From Phoronis australis (taxonomy: Eukaryota; Phoronida; Phoronidae), in the NCBI GenBank assembly GCA_002633005.1, contig NMRA01000010.1:427252-491251 (forward strand): a stretch of 64,000 nt of DNA. Reading direction: 5' to 3'. The translations under genes were made by a program, and so were the position numbers. Of this stretch, positions 60,062 through 64,000 are shown piece after piece (positions within the stretch are counted from its first letter, which is position 1; each line of letters begins with the position of its first letter). A model generated the notes under the pieces. It saw only the letters and a list, made by a program, of their open reading frames with translations. It had not been told where the DNA came from and searched no databases.

Positions 60062-63000
60062 CTATGACTGGTCGACATCTGGGGTCAGGTCGATCTTTAT
60101 CATATCTGTGGGGTTGGGAATGTCGTGTTTTAGGCCACACCCCCTCAGTCCGGCCAGGAACTGTTTGGGCTGAGGTACCTGAGAGTACCCATCGCGCTTC
60201 GTCTGTGTCATGTTTTCTCTGCAAAATAAAAATTGGGTTTGAGTTCTCAGCATGATATGCATCAAATCAATCTTTTGCTTGAAAATGTTATTTTTAAGTA
60301 CATTGATAGATTATGGGTGCTGTTGATGTGAGAAGTTATTTGAAGAGTTAAACCACTTTACATGTTTAGTAATGAGGGTTCCTGAATGATGCTTGAGCTA
60401 ACAAGGACTGCATGTAAGGTATCCCAGAAGACTGATATTTTATTTAAAGTCTTCAGGATAACAGCTTGTAAAAGTGTACTAACTCTGAACCTAAACTGTA
60501 CCAACCACCCAGTCAGAGGCTCAGTGGTATAGGAATGTGGTATAAGGTAACACCAAAAATGTATGAAATAAAGCAATTCATGCTCCTAAATTCGGCCATG
60601 TGGTGCTCCAATTATAGCACACTTTGGTTTTCTAAAAAAATACACCACCAAATCACATCACTTAAATTCACACAACATGTGGCATCAGTAACACTCTGGG
60701 TGAAACAGAAACGTTAGAGTAATCATTAACAATCCAAAAATGTACAGCTTTAAAAAGCATAACTTTACCCTTATGACACCATTTAGCCTTGATCGTCGAT
60801 AAAATAAAACTTGGTTCCTACTCAAATATATGAGATTATGCCTAAGTTCCAAAATTAGGCACATGAGCTCAACTATGGGGTTTTAATTAAAGTAAATAAA
60901 TCCTTGCTAAGTAATGTGGACAATGATGGTATGTCGATCACATAACCACAGACAGAATGCAGACATGAGCATTCAGACAAAATACCATTTTTCCATCATG
61001 ACGGCTGATTCTGTCAACAGCAAAAATTACTGATAATAAATATTAGGACATCAAAATCCTAATAACACAACACCTAAGCCACCTCACTAAATTTCCTATT
61101 GATTCCCCTTCATTCTCAATGAATTCCTTTCCTCCCAGCCAACATGACGGAAATTGCGGGTCATTTTGTCTGAACCCTTTTGGCTTGTTGTGTAGATACT
61201 TACTTTGGTAAGTAGACCTGAGTTACATTGTCTCGCCTCATGTTACTCAGATTGGTCTGCATAGAATGAGTCACTTTAGTCCTCAGATTTGTCTGAAAGT
61301 TAAAGAGAATTGCTAAATAAGTTTTACAGTAAGAGTAAGAACTAAGTCGCCTAACACTAGAAGTTACCAACTTAAAATTCAGTCATAGATGCTGTTATAC
61401 TGACAACCTGCGATGTATTTCCCCATCTCCACCCCTCGATACCCAAAAATTTCAACCGTCAATCTACCCTCTGTTTTGTACTAAGTATTCCTGCACCACA
61501 AAAATTACTCATAAGCCCTCATTGATTATTAATACGGGAGCTTCTGGTCATCTTTGCTTATTTTGTGTCCACAAGTAGTGTTGTATGTAATTGCGCTAAG
61601 GGTAGCATGGCAATACTGGCTTAACCCGCTCATAGGTAAATGTTTATTGACCAAGTACAATACTCATTTCATGAGTCTTGAAGAACCCTGAATAGCAAGA
61701 TTCATCAAGTCAAAAAGTATGCAATGTTTCTCAAGCTTGGAAAATATTCAAGTTTTACCAATACTATTCAAGTTTGGTCAATGTTATTCAAATTTGATCA
61801 ATATTATTGAACTGTACACAAAATTCTAAGCCACTATGCAGACTAGTTACCACCTCCAAGCCCAAAATGTATCGAATAATGTACTATTAAGCTAAATCAA
61901 AGTTGGTCAAATTTACCGATCCGAAGTGTATTTCTTCATTGCAGTCTGGTCAATCGCAGTATTGTTTTGGCCTGGACTAGCATGAGCGTTCAAATGTCAC
62001 AGACATTTGAATTTTGGTTCTCAGCAAGTGAGAAAGTAATTGCTATGTTTAATCTGGTAAGAAGGCTCCTATTATTTTAATACTGTTTAATTAGAGTTTA
62101 TGATTTGTGCTTAACATGTTAATAAAACTGAATGTTTCATGCTTATACTTACTATCGTTATTAGTGCTGCTTAGCTATCTGTCGCGTCTTCAAGGAATAA
62201 ACGTATACATGAAGCTAACGCAATGTTTTCTTTGCCTTCTCAAATACTGGTCATTTGACCAACAAATCCACAGCTTTTTAAATGTGTTACACCACCTTAT
62301 GCCCCTCCTCACCAATTGTGTTACACCCCATTACGCCCCTCTTCATCACATGTGTCACCACATTATGCCCTTCCCACGTTGTGCCGCACCTTATTATGTC
62401 CCCGCTCACAAGTTCTGTCACACCCCATTACATCCCCTCACAAGTTATGTCACACCCCCTTTACACCCCTCCTCACCAGTTTAATGGCCTTCCGTCTTAG
62501 TTCCCATTCATTCCACTCGTATGACTTGACAATGTTCGACTCCAGTATATGTGTGTCTGTCTGTGTTCCACTGTCACATTTGGTAACTGGTTTCTCTATC
62601 ATTTTCCCTTGATCTTTTCCCTGTAACACAATTATCAAATAATCAAAAACAATCTTTCTCATTGGTAACACTTGATTTTGCACATTAAGAATCCATTCAA
62701 TCATCACGTTTTTGTGACATAACAAAAAATTATTCAGCACTTTATGGCAAAATCTCACCAATTCCCGACAAAAATTGTTTCCAAAAGTGATATTTTTCTA
62801 ATTTCTCCAAGGCTCAATACCCTTGTGAATATCTGGTCTCTCACAGGTTGTCTGATGTTACGTGTGACATAACAAAGAAATAAAATTTCACTCGTCCACC
62901 ATATTATCTGCTCAATTGGTGAGATATTACCAGATATCAGTGGCGGCTTTAGAGGGGGGCTCGACATGGTATTAGTTTTTTTACTGCCAACAAAAACAGG

Positions 63001-63215
63001 CAAATGCAATTTGATTAAGGCCCCTCTTATTGATCACCAGTCAAACAATTTGCAAAATAGAAAGTTGTCTCTTCAAAAAACAAAACACTTTTACCTGACC
63101 TGTGAATTACATACACACACAAACTATTGCACAGTCATGCTTCAACCAACACTTCCACAACTCAGCTGGTTCATTAGAACACGAGTAACACAATTATGCT
63201 GAAACAATTCCTTTA

Positions 63216-63261
<46 letters not shown>

Positions 63262-63648
63262 AACACACAAACAAACACACAAACAAACACACAAACTATT
63301 GTACAGTCATGCTTCAATCAACACTTCCACTACTCAGCTGGTTCATTAGAGCCCAAGTAACACAATTATGCTGAAACAATTCCTACAAGCACAGTGTTTT
63401 TTTACCTGTGAGTAAGGTGTGATGGAGGCAAATTGTGAATGAAGCTCCAATAACTGTATGAGCTCTGGACTTCTCTTGGCAGCTTCAGCGACTTGTCGGA
63501 TGTAGGAGTCAGGGTTTTTAGCAAACTCGGCAGCGGCCTCTTTTGTTGAAAATGCGTAGTAATGTTCTTGGTAACGGAATACCCCTATGTCTGGGTTGGA
63601 TGGAATCAGTAACCTGTCGTATTTGACCAATGTCCATCCACAATAGCC
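60062..63648 (-). CDS. CFAP206: CFAP206 orthologue, C-terminal part, 4 exons, partial
   Basis: Cilia- and flagella-associated protein 206 (FAP206, C6orf165) is an axonemal protein that docks radial spoke 2 and an inner dynein arm. Minus-strand exons: 63406-63648, 62477-62620, 61204-61292 and 60062-60218. Phases fit throughout (210 residues and stop). Family blocks are GYCGWTLVKYDRLLIP, GVFRYQEHYYAFST, SPELIQLLELHSQF (exon 1 here), CDSGTQTDTHIL and YEWNEWELRRKAIKL (exon 2), VTHSMQTNLSNMRRDN and TQVYLPK (exon 3), and QFLAGLRG (exon 4). The 5' part, including the start codon, lies beyond the right edge; the vertebrate protein is about 620 aa. Cilium genes with this architecture are single-copy, so orthology is secure. 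Confidence 0.93.
61735..61815. repeat. Short tandem repeat, about 23 bp, 3-4 copies
   Basis: A unit like attcaagtttggtcaatatt repeats with changes, inside the CFAP206 intron between its last but two and last but one exons. No other structure. Confidence 0.75.
62282..62476. repeat. Pyrimidine-rich minisatellite touching a CFAP206 exon
   Basis: Variants of 'tgttacaccccattacgcccc' repeat about seven times and stop at the donor of the CFAP206 exon ending at 62477. In the gene sense the 5' part of the intron is a purine-rich repeat. Confidence 0.8.
62938..63000. mobile_element. hAT-like left end, solo
   Basis: Begins cagtggcggctttagagg followed by a G run, matching the reverse complement of the ends at 36976 and 52249. 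No partner end was found nearby. Confidence 0.45.
63110..63400. repeat. Duplicated block flanking a (CA)n microsatellite
   Basis: A block of about 90 bp, from aactattgcacagtcatgc to gctgaaacaattcct, occurs near 63121-63210 and again near 63293-63388. The (CA)n run and CAAA repeats lie between them. The right copy ends about 15 bases from the donor of a CFAP206 exon. Confidence 0.9.
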
Positions 63649-64000
63649 CTGTTAACAAAACAATTCAATTTACTAACAAAAATATTAAAGAAATGCAAAG
63701 GAGATTTTCTGTCGCTTAAGGCCATCCACATGATTACATAACGTGAACCATATTGCAAATAACTTCTATGCTTAATATGTTTTATTCTATATAGAATTAT
63801 CTATCTAACTACTATAAAAAAACACGGTCATGGAGAGGACTATGTGAGCCCACACATAACGGTTCATCAATGAAAGTAGTTAAGAGGCAGCAGCAACAGG
63901 AGCAGCAATGTCGTGAATCTACTATAAAATAAGCCAAATAGTTGGGATTCTACTGAGAAACAAATCCACTAGTTATAAAACCAATGAGAAACTAGTCAAG

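Noticed and set aside
63209-63258. (CA)n as a possible regulatory Z-DNA element
   Set aside because: Ordinary microsatellite in an intron; nothing else supports a function.

Overview
This window looks like nuclear DNA from an invertebrate animal. Genes are broken into short exons with GT/AG borders, the noncoding DNA is AT-rich, and there are many decayed transposons (LINE, Ty3/gypsy, SINE, MITE and hAT-like pieces), microsatellites and minisatellites. TRIM-NHL, THAP, C2H2 finger, SRCR and C-type lectin genes together with long introns fit an invertebrate deuterostome best (amphioxus, hemichordate or echinoderm). A lophotrochozoan is not excluded. All exon models were made by eye from reading frames, splice sites and remembered family motifs; no transcript or database was available.

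Layout. 1-8.4 kb, minus strand: the first nine coding exons of an ARMH3 (C10orf76) orthologue, running off the left edge. 9-12.2 kb: a broken THAP-like ORF ended by a palindromic MITE, a 20-bp perfect inverted repeat, a three-copy tandem repeat and a second MITE family. 13.3-14.8 kb, minus: a C2H2 zinc-finger gene with decayed fingers at both ends of its array. 15.3-16.6 kb, minus: two exons of a THAP gene and a LINE scrap. 17-19 kb: repeats and a LINE scrap. 20.8-28.4 kb, minus: a complete nine-exon SMYD5 gene encoding 383 aa. 28.7-30.4 kb: a 5'-truncated LINE followed by long microsatellites. 34.8-36.5 kb, plus: a TRIM-NHL gene in one coding exon. 39-46 kb: MITEs, a Ty3/gypsy relic lacking protease and reverse transcriptase, and a LINE scrap. 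48.0-58.4 kb, plus: a C-type lectin gene whose lectin domain is split by an intron of about 9.7 kb that holds two SRCR domains. 60.1-64 kb, minus: the 3' half of CFAP206, running off the right edge.

The genes do not form one pathway. ARMH3 (Golgi PI4P), SMYD5 (lysine methylation) and CFAP206 (cilia) are conserved single-copy genes. The finger, THAP, TRIM-NHL and lectin/SRCR genes belong to families that expand in marine invertebrates.

The most unusual locus is the lectin/SRCR gene. Every SRCR exon pair is a phase 1-1 cassette, and the two lectin halves join in frame with or without the cassettes. The sequence therefore allows either a plain lectin or a lectin with about 220 residues of SRCR inserted inside its fold.
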